64,000 nt of DNA. Source: Mansonella perstans. Taxonomy: Eukaryota; Nematoda; Chromadorea; Rhabditida; Onchocercidae. Positions within the stretch are counted from its first letter, which is position 1, and the number at the start of each line of letters is the position of its first letter. Location of the stretch: contig JBAMDO010000181.1 of assembly GCA_037074765.1 (NCBI GenBank), positions 62,001 to 126,000 of the forward strand. The letters run 5' to 3'. This document shows, piece after piece, positions 20,120-34,840 of the stretch. A model generated the notes under the pieces. It did no database searches, was not told where the DNA came from, and was given only the letters and a program-made list of their open reading frames with translations. The position numbers and the translations under genes are program-made.

Positions 20120-23100
20120 GAAGTATGTAATTATTACTTTTTCAAATAGATTAAAATATCCAATCATTTTCAATCATCTAAAAAATGCAGAAAAACAACT
20201 AAAAGAGTAAAATAACAGTATATCTAATACATGATAAATTGCCTGTCCTCGATGTTGCAATCCCAAACTCCTCCTCGATAGGTCCACTGGTCAGCTGAAT
20301 CTCTTCTATCGCGTCCACATTAGTCAAGGTACCACAATTATGCCTCTCGTCATTCAACATAATTCACGTGATCACTCACTACCTTCCCTTCCACCTCATC
20401 CTCACTCATTGTCCTTCTTATGATCATTATTTAATAGCGTAGTAACCACTAGTGGTTATTTTTACTGGACATATACTAGAGTGATAAAGATAAACATAAC
20501 GTAGGAAGGAAAAAGAAGAAGGGAGATAGATCGGGGACATTTATGCTGCATGGAGGGAAAGAGTGAAATGAACAAATTAGTGAATAAAGAATGAACCGAG
20601 CATAGGTCATAGGTCACCAGCTAAAGAGACACATAGATATTTGTGGTACACATATGCTAATACTGCTGCATACAATTACATTCTCCGATACCACTGAATG
20701 AATGATGAAAAAAAAAAAAAAAAGAGGGAATACAAAAAGTAAGAGTTTCTTCGGATAGTGATTGTGACTATTTTCGCGAAAGGATCCCTTATGTATCCTT
20801 AAGAAATGTACCCAAAAAATTGATGCCCAATGATTTATATTTCTTGGCATTTCATTTATATTCTTTGGAATTTATAAGATTGACTCCTTTAACAATAAAA
20901 AAAAAAAAAAAAAAAAAAAAGTATCTCCTATGAATGTAGTAATGATTCGAATGGCTATAAAAACTATTTCTATTACTAGGTTAAGCTTGTTTAAAAGTTG
21001 TTCATGAATTGATAACAATTTGACACCTGTGATGTCTTTGACATTTCCATTATTGAAATGAAAATAATTATAGAATCTCTCGAGTAACTATTATGAGCAG
21101 CACATAGTCATCATAATGAATACAGTGGAACTACTCGTTGTCTCTTTTTCAAATATGATGAATTAGGCTTATGAATAGGAAAAAAAGAAACATTTCATGA
21201 CAATTTTTTAAGTTTGAATGATTGAATCTTCAATGTAATTAAAAAATCTATGATGGAAATTCTTTTTTTTTCAAATTTCTGGCTTTTTCGAATAATTCAA
21301 ATTGGTTGTTTCGAAAGTTGTCTTACATTAACATATATTTCCAGTAGTAATTTTTTTCCAGTAGCATCTGTGGTGCTCATTCAACTACTTTTATATCTAT
21401 CAAGGCCTTAATTTGTTTGGTAACTTTAAAATTTGACAAGTACACATCATTGACGGAGTAATTGACCCAAAACGTTGATTAGTACTTCCCGATTCGTTTA
21501 TATCAGCTGCTACTATCTTTATTTTTTTAATACATTTTTTTCTTTCCTGCTTATAATGAAACTTATGAATTATTTTAGGATTATCTGCATTTCTATTCAT
21601 TATACTTCATGTCGGTAGAATCAGACGATTTTTTTTTTTGATCGTGAAAATAATTGTTTTATAGGCAGTTAAAATTCCTGAATAGATGCTTTACTGTTGA
21701 TAATATTTAGCACGCATAACTGTTTCAAATTCTACATTAAATTGTGATGTTTACCGAGAGATACGAAATCTGAATCAATCAAAATGGAGCTACTGCTGCA
21801 TGTGCTTCTATTTATTCGGTAAAATAACGAAATATCTCTATTGTAGCATTGAACTTTACTTTGATTTCCACATAGATCATTTGAATTACTTTCAGATTCA
21901 AAAAATAAATGAGAGAGAAGAAAGCCTAAATTGTTTATAGCAAGATGCTGATGCATTATCTAAACTTTGTGTGATTGACAATGCGAATAGTGATTGGATG
22001 TTTTAATCGGGAAACACTGCAATTATGTCTGTTCAAGTTCATTTATTTCATGTACTTTCAAGAAAGTATGCATTCAGTAAAGTTTGCTATCACACAATTG
22101 GTTTCAGTTAATAAAATCATGCATCAAAATTTTGTTTTGCTGCAAAAATTTGCAGAAGTTTAATCATTGGATATCTTGCAATCATTTTTTTTTTTTTTTT
22201 GAAGTGATTTTTAAAGATTAGCCTATTTTTTATTTCTTGAAAGATTTGTAATTCACTATACATCACTAAACATTTATAACATTCTTATCGATCAGCAATT
22301 AGTGATTTACTTTGTTTAAGATATTTCTTTTGCCTAATGACAAATAGTGAGAATGGTGGCAAAACATATTAATAATTTTTGGGACAGCATGATTTATGAA
22401 AACATCGAATTTCGATAAATTGCTGGCCAGTCCTGGAGCATTGCTCATATTTTTGGCTGTTCATACGGTCTCATTCATGTAATGTTAATCATTTTTAACC
22501 ACTCTTTCTATATTTTAGTAGATTAATTTTCCAACTTCGTCAACAAATAGAGTTACGTATTTTAGATCAGTGAAAAGATTTGAAAAACACGTCTAAAATT
22601 TTTATCGTTAACATTAATACCTGCATGGCGATAGTATTTGAAGTCTCATTCTCTGCTGCTTTTTATTCAGATTTAGTAAAACGAGAAAATTGCAAAATTG
22701 TGTTCATTGACTATTATAGCCGTTTTTCTGAACTCTTTGTCAAATGTTATCAGTCTAATTCCATTTTATATCAGATATATTCGCGATTTGAGAAGTTGTT
22801 GGCTAAATTTTTAAGTTCAAGTCTTCAAATTATAGTATCCATTCCTGCATTCATTTCTCCGCTCCATCAACTAACTCATTTTTTTTTTTTTTTTTTTGTC
22901 AAACTCAAAAGTGTTACAACAATTCGACATCCATCTTTAGAAATGTTGTCAAATTCTCTAGTTTTATGACAACGAAAATTTTATGATTAAAAACGTATTA
23001 AAATTTAAACAATCGTATTTTTCAGTTAACTTTGATATTTATTTTCGCTAGCGGTTTCCATTACGTCGATTATATATATGTATATATACATATATATTTT

Positions 23101-23542
23101 TAAATTAGCTCGACTAAATTGAATAAAATTCAAGAATTGATAACTGGGAATGAAAAACTTGAGATGGATTATTTATCAAAAATTGGTATTCTTAATTCAA
23201 ATTCCTCATTGTTAATGCATGTTCACATCAAACTGAAAAAATTTTCCCGAACAACCCAAGTCATAATACAACTGCAGAAAAATCTCACCGGAAAAGGAAA
23301 ATATAACTCAGCTTAAATCATAGATTTAATCGATTGCAACAGATTTAGGCCCTGTTATACTGTTAGCTTTTTTCTGAGATTTAATCTGAATAATGAATTA
23401 CGAAAACTCTTGCGCTCAAATGCTGCTTGCAGCTTGCTTGGGAACTGGAAATCCAATTTATCAAACGAACTAATATTTATGGAAATGTAAGACCATTTAC
23501 AGAGTTTTGAACGGTCACAGAAAATTAAAATTCAGAAATGCA
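19760..23542. other. Intergenic, upstream of the nuclear receptor
   Basis: AT-rich with homopolymer runs (poly-A at 20898-20920, poly-T near 22187 and 22879) and an AT palindrome at about 23070-23097. Open frames such as 22580-22969 cross poly-T tracts and show no protein character. The receptor promoter should lie near the right of 19760; no specific motif was assigned. Confidence 0.6.
20090..20118. repeat. (TC)n microsatellite
   Basis: Uninterrupted TC run of about 29 bases, a few hundred bases upstream of the nuclear receptor start on the opposite strand. Confidence 0.95.
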
Positions 23543-26500
23543 TTAAAACTCCATATCACCATCTGGAATAATGCTGTCATCAATAGCATCCCAACTGTTT
23601 TCACAATCAGTTCTGTCAGTCTGCTCTTGAGGATCATCATCGAGCATGCTGGCGTCAATAGCACCCCGACTGCTTTCATTATCAGTTGTGTCAGTCTGCT
23701 CTTGAGTATCATCATCGAACATAATGCTGGAATCAATAGCACCCCGACTGCTTTCATTATCAGTTGTGTCAGTCTGCTCTTGAGTATCATCATCGAACAT
23801 AATGCTGGAATCAATAGCATCCCGACTGCTTTCACTATCAGTTGTGTCAGTCTGCTCTTGAATATCATCATCGAGCATAATGCTGTAGTCAATAGCATCC
23901 CGACTGCTTTCACTATCAGTTGTGTCAGTCTGCTCTTGAGTATCATCATCGAGCATAATGCTGTAGTCAATACCATCCCGACTGTTTTCACTATCAGTTG
24001 TGTCAGTCTGCTCTTGAGTATCATCATCGAGCATAATGCTGTAGTCAATACCATCCCGACTGTTTTCACTATCAGTTGTGTCAGTCTGCTCTTGAGTATC
24101 ATCATCGAGCATAATGCTGCCATCAATAGCATCCCGACTGTTTTCACTATCAGTTGTGACAGTCTGCTCTTGAGTATCATCATCGAGCATAATGCTGTAG
24201 TCAATAGCATCCCGACTGCTTTCACTATCAGTTGTGTCAGTCTGCTCTTGAGTATCATCATCGAGCATAATGCTGCCATCAATAGCATCCCGACTGTTTT
24301 CACTATCAGTTGTGACAGTCTGCTCTTGAATATCATCATCGAGCATAATGCTGTAGTCAATAGCATCCCGACTGCTTTCACTATCAGTTGTGTCAGTCTG
24401 CTCTTGAGTATCATCATCGAGCATAATGCTGTAGTCAATACCATCCCGACTGTTTTCACTATCAGTTGTGTCAGTCTGCTCTTGAGTATCATCATCGAGC
24501 ATAATGCTGTAGTCAATAGCATCCCGACTGTTTTCACTATCAGTTGTGTCAGTCTGCTCTTGAGTATCATCATCGAGCATAATGCTGGAGTCAATAGCAT
24601 CCCGACTGTTTTCACTACCAGTTGTGACAGTCTGCTCTTGAGTATCATCATCTAGCATAATGCTGCCATCAATAGCATCCCGACTGTTTTCACTACCAGT
24701 TGTGACAGTCTGCTCTTGAGTATCATCATCTAGCATAATGCTGGCATCAATATTATCCCGACTGTTTCCACTATCAGTTGTGACAGTCTGCTCTTGAGTA
24801 TCATCTAGCATAATGCTGCCATCAATAGCATCCCGACTGTTTTCATTATCAGTTGTGTCAGTTTGCTCTTGAGTATCATCATCGAGCATAATGCTGGCAT
24901 CAATAGCATCCCGACTGTTTTCATTATCAGTTGTGTCAGTCTGCTCTTGAGTATCATCATCCAGAATAATGCTGGCATTAATAGCATTCCGATTGTTTTC
25001 ATTGCCAGTTGTGACATTCTGCTTTTGAGTATTATCATCAATCACAATATCATCGTTATTGACATTCCTGTCCATTTCTTCAGATGATTCACTTATGACC
25101 ATAACATCGTCATCACTCAAACTGGACAGTTCCTCCAAATAGATCATTGAATCACTGTTAGATGATGCATCCATTGCTTCTCCTTCATTTGGAACTCCTG
25201 TTAATGAGATATTAGGATTCACTGAAGATATATTTGTTAGAATGGTGAATGGTGAGGGTAAATCCTTAAATCTTAGAACGTAATTCTTTTCAAAGCTAAA
25301 TTCTTCTAGACATCCACGCCAGAACACTTCCAGATTTTGAAAATTTGGTATCTTCAGTGTCTTGCAGCTTAAGGGATACGTACTTCGAAAAAAATATCGA
25401 AAATCGCTTTAATTATGGAACTATTCTTTTAGGATTTTCGCGCAACTGAAAATGCAAAAAAAAAAAACAAAAAATTATTTTAAAAAACCATTTAGTAATA
25501 CTTCGCAGAAAGTTGACAGGACCTCTAGTTTGATCATCTTGCTCATCATGATCACTATCCAAGTTAAAAGTATTGTTTCTCGGTTTCTTAATTGGTGGTG
25601 AATGCATGACACGCTTCATTGGATGAAATTTTTTTTCACCCTTCTTTTTTCCATATTTTTTACTCTTTTTAATACGTGCTGCTCTCGGTGAAATCAGGAG
25701 AACATCCTGAAAATTTGGAAAATCTGGAAAAACATTGAAATTCATAACTTTTTTTGTGCATTATCAACTACTTCTACACTTCTTTCATTTTCATGTCAAC
25801 AAGGAAAAAAATTTTTCAAATAAGAAAACTTCGCGTGCTGCAGTAATTGCCTTTTAAAAATTAACAATTGCAATTTATTGAGAAATAAATTATTGAGAAT
25901 ATTAAAATAAAGTATTATCCAAAAAAATAAATTAATCAATGGAATTAATTAATTAATTACACTTCCAAATTTGCGTTTTGGTTTACGTTCGTGAAGCCAA
26001 TAGCGATCCCTTGATACAGATGGTGCATCTAATTCGATTGTTGAATCCTTGCTGTTTTCCTGGTCAGTTTCCATATTTCGACTCATTCCTAGTTCAGAAG
26101 GGAAAAAACGATTAGGCAGTACCGGAACTGTGCCAAATTGAACAAGTTCATGTAGCTTTTCCTCTAAGCTGCTTTCGCTTTTTTCGACTTGTTTGAAAAA
26201 ATTATTTTCACAGATCGATGATGAAGAAGAACCAATAATTGATTGAGGAAAGCTTTGAGTGATGTTCAGGAATTTATTGGGAAATCTAATAAATTCCAAT
26301 AACAAAAAATGTTGTAATCAATCAATAAGAATACTTACCGACTATTTTGTAAAAAATTTCACCATCATTTCCTCCATCTTCATCCCTGTTCTTAATACCG
26401 CTTACATCATCACACATGACAGTATTTAATCCTGATTTGGACGTATGAACGGGAGTGCTTTCACATAGTGGAATTGGTAATTGCGTGGTAGAATTTTCAG

Positions 26501-26573
26501 CAAAAAGTGAAACATCACCACAAGCACCAATAGATGGCGGTTCTTTTTCAAGAGTTTCATCACCAAGATCCAT
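23543..26573 (-). CDS. Unrecognised acidic 26-residue repeat protein
   Basis: No family recognised. Model, in coding order: 26573-26339, 26187-25961, 25706-25489, 25382-23543; phases agree and give 839 residues. The first three exons encode a low-complexity region, then a basic patch (ISPRAARIKKSKKYGKKKG). The last exon begins TYPLSCKTLKIPNFQNLEVF, then a serine/acidic linker with DDDVMVISESSEE, which matches a SUMO-interaction motif. About 20 tandem repeats follow, near consensus SRDAIDYSIMLDDDTQEQTD, each 26 residues (78 bases), running to the C-terminus. No signal peptide or membrane segment is seen. Soft points: the exon 2 acceptor (CAAACAAG) and exon 4 acceptor (TTTCGAAG) are weak, chosen because they alone restore phase. 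Exons 1 to 3 are also present in the inverted copy at 27705-28744. A nuclear, SUMO-related role is inference only. Confidence 0.7.
23560..25060 (-). repeat. 78-bp tandem coding repeat, about 20 copies
   Basis: Units of 78 bases repeat head to tail with high identity, each encoding 26 residues; one unit near 24800 lacks a single GAT codon and one near 23640 lacks an ATC/ATA codon. Outer units at both ends are more diverged than central ones, the usual pattern for an array growing by unequal exchange. The complementary strand is also free of stops through most of the array. Confidence 0.95.
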
Positions 26574-28725
26574 ACCGCTAAGATAGCTCAATGATAATAG
26601 ACCGCGCGACGTGTTGATATTTGAAATAAATAGCTTCAGATTCACTTATTTCAGTTAAATGAAAAAAAATTTTCATATTAAATTGATACGCAAATTAAAT
26701 AGATGTGCAAATTAAATTGATATGCAAATTTTACTCATACCATTTACCAACAGATTTCATGGATATATTTTCAAATGAAAAGAAGCCACTTCAATCAATT
26801 AAAATTTTACTCATATCATTTATTAGTAGATTTCATTGATAAATTTTCACACAGCAACGTTATTGTTTTTAGTATGCCAAATTTTTGTTGCTTCAAGATA
26901 TTTATAGGATTAATTTCATTTTTCTTTTTTTTTCGTTTTTTTTTTTTTTAAATTTTTTCCTTTTATATCAATTATTTGTCATTCTTCATCATTTTTTAAT
27001 TGTACTCTATGTTTTTTATTGATGATGAAAATAAGAAATGAAATTAAACTTTTGGATTTTGTAAAATTAAATATATGAATGATAAGTGAACTTAAAATAG
27101 CAAAAATGATTAATCTTTTCACATTACTTCGCAAAAATTATTTTTTACAAGTTTTATTTCCGAAATATGAAAAAAAAATTGCTATTTTGTAAATTTGTGA
27201 AACTTTTCTGAAATTCATAATGGAATATTTTCATCATTAATAAAAAACATAGAGTACAATTTAAAAATGATGAAGAATGACAAATAATTGATATAAAAGG
27301 AAAAAATTTAAAAAAAAAAAAAAACGAAAAAAAAAGAAAAATGAAATTAATCCTATAAATATCTTGAAGCAACAAAAATTTGGCATACTAAAAACAATAA
27401 CGTTGCTGTGTGAAAATTTATCAATGAAATCTACTAATAAATGATATGAGTAAAATTTTAATTGATTAAAGTGGCTTCTTTTCATTTGAAAATATATCCA
27501 TGAAATCTGTTGATAAATGGTATGAGTAAAATTTGCATATCAATTTAATTTGCACATCTATTTAATTTGCACATCTATTTAATTTGCGTATCAATTTAAT
27601 ATGAAAATTCTTTTTTCATTTAACTGAAATAAGTGAATCTGAAGCTATTTATTTCAAATATCAACACGTCGCGCGGTCTATTATCATCGAGCTATCTTAG
27701 CGGTATGGATCTTGGTGATGAAACTCTTGAAAAAGAACCGCCATCTATTGGTGCTTGTGGTGATGTTTCACTTTTTGCTGAAAATTCTATCACGCAATTA
27801 CCAATTCCACTATGTGAAAGCACTCCCGTTCATACGTCCAAATCAGGATTAAATAATGTCATGTGTGATGATGTAAGCGGTATTAAGAACAGGGATGAAG
27901 ATGGAGGAAATGATGGTGAAATTTTTTACAAAATAGTCGGTAAGTATTCTTATTGATTGATTACAACATTTTTTGTTATTGAATTTATTAGATTTCCCAA
28001 TAAATTCCTGAACATCAGTCAAAGCTTTCCTCAATCAATTATTGGTTCTTCTTCATCATCGATCTGTGAAAATAATTTTTTCAAACAAGTCGAAAAAAGC
28101 GAAAGCAGCTTAGAGGAAAAGCTACATGAACTTGTTCAATTTGGCACAGTTCCGGTACTGCCTAATCGTTTTTTCCCTTCTGAACTAGGAATGAGTCGAA
28201 ATATGGAAACTGACCAGGAAATCAAATTAGATGCACCATCTATATCAAGGGATCGCTATTGGCTTCGCGAACGTAAACCAAAACGCAAATTTGGAAGTGT
28301 AATTAATTAATTAATTTCATTGATTAATTTATTTTTTTGGATAATACTTTATTTTAATATTCTCAATAATTTATTTCTCAATAAATTGCAATTGTTAATT
28401 TTTAAAAGGCAATTACTGCAGCACGCGAAGTTTTCTTATTTGAAAAATTTTTTTCCTTGTTGACATGAAAATGAAAGAAGTGTAGAAGTAGTTGATAATG
28501 CACAAAAAAAGTTATGAATTTCAATGTTTTTCCAGATTTTCCAAGTTTTCAGGATGTTCTCCTGATTTCACCGAGAGCAGCACGTATTAAAAAGAGTAAA
28601 AAATATGGAAAAAAGAAGGGTGGAAAAAAATTTTATTCAATGAAGCGTGTCATGCATCCACCACCAGTTAAGAAATCAGAAAACAATACTTTCAACTCGG
28701 ATAGTGATCATAATGAGCAAGATGA
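25534..28725. repeat. Large inverted duplication, 1.5 kb arms
   Basis: The left arm (about 25534-27032) and right arm (about 27228-28725) are near-identical reverse complements separated by roughly 195 bases, centred near 27130. The outer edge is sharp: both arms share GAGCAAGATGA and then diverge completely. Arms carry exons 1 to 3 of the acidic-repeat gene and its upstream region. Differences are few: scattered substitutions, an 18-base coding deletion in the right arm, and different copy number of a short AT-rich unit (26676-26740 against 27527-27603). Confidence 0.95.
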
Positions 28726-28744
28726 AAACTCTATCCATATTTAG
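27705..28744 (+). CDS. Truncated inverted copy of the acidic-repeat gene
   Basis: Copy of exons 1 to 3 of the gene at 23543-26573 on the opposite strand: 27705-27939, 28090-28298 and 28553-28744, using the same splice sites. It would encode 211 residues. Reading frame is kept throughout; compared with the parent, six residues are missing after METDQE. Homology ends within exon 3 at the duplication boundary (28725). After that the frame reads only a few novel residues (ENSIHI) to a stop at 28744. It therefore lacks the entire acidic repeat region. It may be a recent pseudogene or a short protein sharing the parent's 5' region and probably its promoter; nothing in the sequence decides between these. 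Confidence 0.65.
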
Positions 28745-31091
28745 AGCAAAAATATCATTCCATCATAAAGCATCGGAAGGATTAATATTTCTCTTCACAA
28801 GTCCTCAATCACTCTCTCTTCAGTATCGTACCTCAGTATGATGCTCCAGGTTGTTCAATCCTTCCGCAGTATGGTTTTTGAATTTTTTCTTTAGCAACAA
28901 TAACTTTGACTTTTTTATTTTGTACCATGGAAAAAAAAGATTAATTCAGAAGTAGTAAATTTTGCTGATTTTTAAAAAGGAATTTTATTCAAAATTCTTC
29001 TAACATATTAAGAGTTATAAAGATCACATCATGCATATTTTCGTTCTCTTACATTACTGATTAGAAATTAATGATCTCAAACAATATTAAACACTGCCAT
29101 TTTTTAACATCTTCAATATCTTAAGCAATATAATCCGGCGGCACAAATCAGTTTATCTCAATTCCTCTATTCCTTGAGTTTTTTTTTTTTTTTCCGAAAT
29201 AATTTCTCAAAAATTTTACAGTTGATAAGGATTTTCACATTTAAATGTTATCGTGGTATTAATACATTTCCGTTCCCTTTTTTTGAAACTTATTCAGTGA
29301 ATCTTTATAAATTTAATTACTGCATATTTGATAACACTGAATTGTTGAATGCATGTGAGATAATTTGTTGCATGCATGTTAGATACATTGAATTGTTTTA
29401 TGTCATCAACTGTATTGTCAGCATCAATCAGTATCCAGTTGTGTTTTAGCATGAAATTTCGATAAATTTTGTTTCGTCATGTTGTATATTCCGGATTCAT
29501 CGATAACAAAAAACACGAACAATGTCGTGAAGCCATTCTGGTACGTATTTTGACGCATGAACAAAACTTGAATACTGTATGGATTGCATTTGAAATTTGT
29601 ACATGTTGCTTCAATTTCCAATAATGTATTGTAAACTTCGTACTAGTCGTAACACGTGAATTTTACACGGCTTGATTTGTTATGCTAATATAATTTGCAT
29701 CGAAATTTGACGTAACGCTCGCTCATGTTGCATGCCAAAGATTTTATTTATTGCAGCGGGAGATATGGACTTAATGCAGTATGAAAATTTCATTTTTTAT
29801 GCTTACCTAAAAAACACATAGCAATGCAAGCCGTTTAATGATAACAGAATTCCAAGAAAATTAATTCCAACAAAAAATTCCAACAAAAAGTGGAATTCCA
29901 ACAAAAAGTTCACACAGTAGGTGTGAACTTTTTGAAATGAAGATTGCTCCGGAAAACATAAAATGATCTAAGGATAAGCATTGGCTTGCGTTGTCTTTTT
30001 TAGATGATTTAACCAGATTTATAACTTGAACATTTACTATCACCAACAAATAGGACCTATAACTTAATAAAAAGTTCCAGGAATATAACCAGGAAGCACA
30101 GATTAGTAAACAAGTATTTAAGTAAATATTATAGACCATTCGCTAATATGTATTATTAGCAAAAGTGTTTTAAGAAAGGATTAATATTTCATAGGATTTA
30201 TTTCATGGAATAAAATGGTTAAAATTCAAAATATATTCTTATTAAGCTTGAAGATTTATTACACTATATTTATTATACAATTAATTTTCATCCAGTTCTG
30301 TTCGTTGCTTAATAGGAAAAGTTAAGATAAATTAATGATAAAATATTAGCAAATTTAGAAATGAAGCGAATAATGAGTGTAATTTATCCCTTCTTTTTAT
30401 GGAAAGCCTGTTTTTAACCGAGCTTGACCCTGAATTTTATCGCTATAATATCAGCTTTACAATCCACATCCTTACGAAAAAGAGCTGAATTAAAAGGACT
30501 GACTTCATATATTTCTATCAATATTACATCGACATTGTAACCATAAAATTTTTTTTTGAAAATGAAAAATAAAATCGACTTATTGCCTTTTTAAAACTTG
30601 GAAAGAGTGATGAAAAGATCACCTCAAGTATATACGAAGGTTATGTGCAATCATTTATATGAGAAGCACTATTATTCACTGAATCACGCAAAGTTCGTTT
30701 CAAGTTGGAACAGGTAAAAAAATTGACCACTGTGTGAAGTACAATAAGTAAGAATTTATTTTTGTGCAATCATTCTGTACAATTTCATATTAATTACATA
30801 TCAATAATACATACTTAAATAGATAAGGAATGGAAACAGAGCAATCACAAATATATTTTTCTTTTTATTATACAATATTACATCTTAGATTGCCAGCCAA
30901 AAACCTCACTGTTATAATTTCCCTTTATATAGAAGGAATTCTCAGCTAACATAAGAATACAAAACAAACTTTTGCTTGCACTCTTGCAATCAATATTATT
31001 AAAGTATATCATACATAAATAAGAAATATTCGCAACTAATGAACATATTCGGCTAATCCCACTATGACATAATGAATTCAAAAACAAAAAA
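28745..31091. other. Intergenic, no gene seen
   Basis: AT-rich sequence between the truncated inverted copy and the 3' end of the UNC-93-like gene. The only structured element noticed is the short-repeat and hairpin cluster at about 29865-29934. Confidence 0.6.
29902..29934. repeat. Perfect 14-bp hairpin with adjacent short repeats
   Basis: CAAAAAGTTCACAC, loop AGTAG, then GTGTGAACTTTTTG: 14 perfectly paired bases. It directly follows three copies of a short AATTCCAACAAAAA-type unit starting near 29865. It lacks the GC-rich stem and T-run of a classical terminator and has no gene assignment. Confidence 0.85.

Positions 31092-34840
<3,749 letters not shown>

Noticed and set aside
22580..22969. 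A + strand open frame of 129 codons
   Set aside because: It runs through a poly-T tract encoding a run of Phe and shows no conserved motif.
23507..25060. CRISPR-like array
   Set aside because: Units are contiguous 78-base coding repeats with no variable spacers, in a eukaryotic gene.
24863..25087. A + strand open frame over the repeat end
   Set aside because: Shadow of the acidic-repeat exon; the same hydrophobic periodicity as the antisense array.
25534..28725. Transposon with long terminal inverted repeats
   Set aside because: The arms contain exons of the neighbouring gene and the spacer is only about 195 bases with no transposase; a segmental inverted duplication explains it better.
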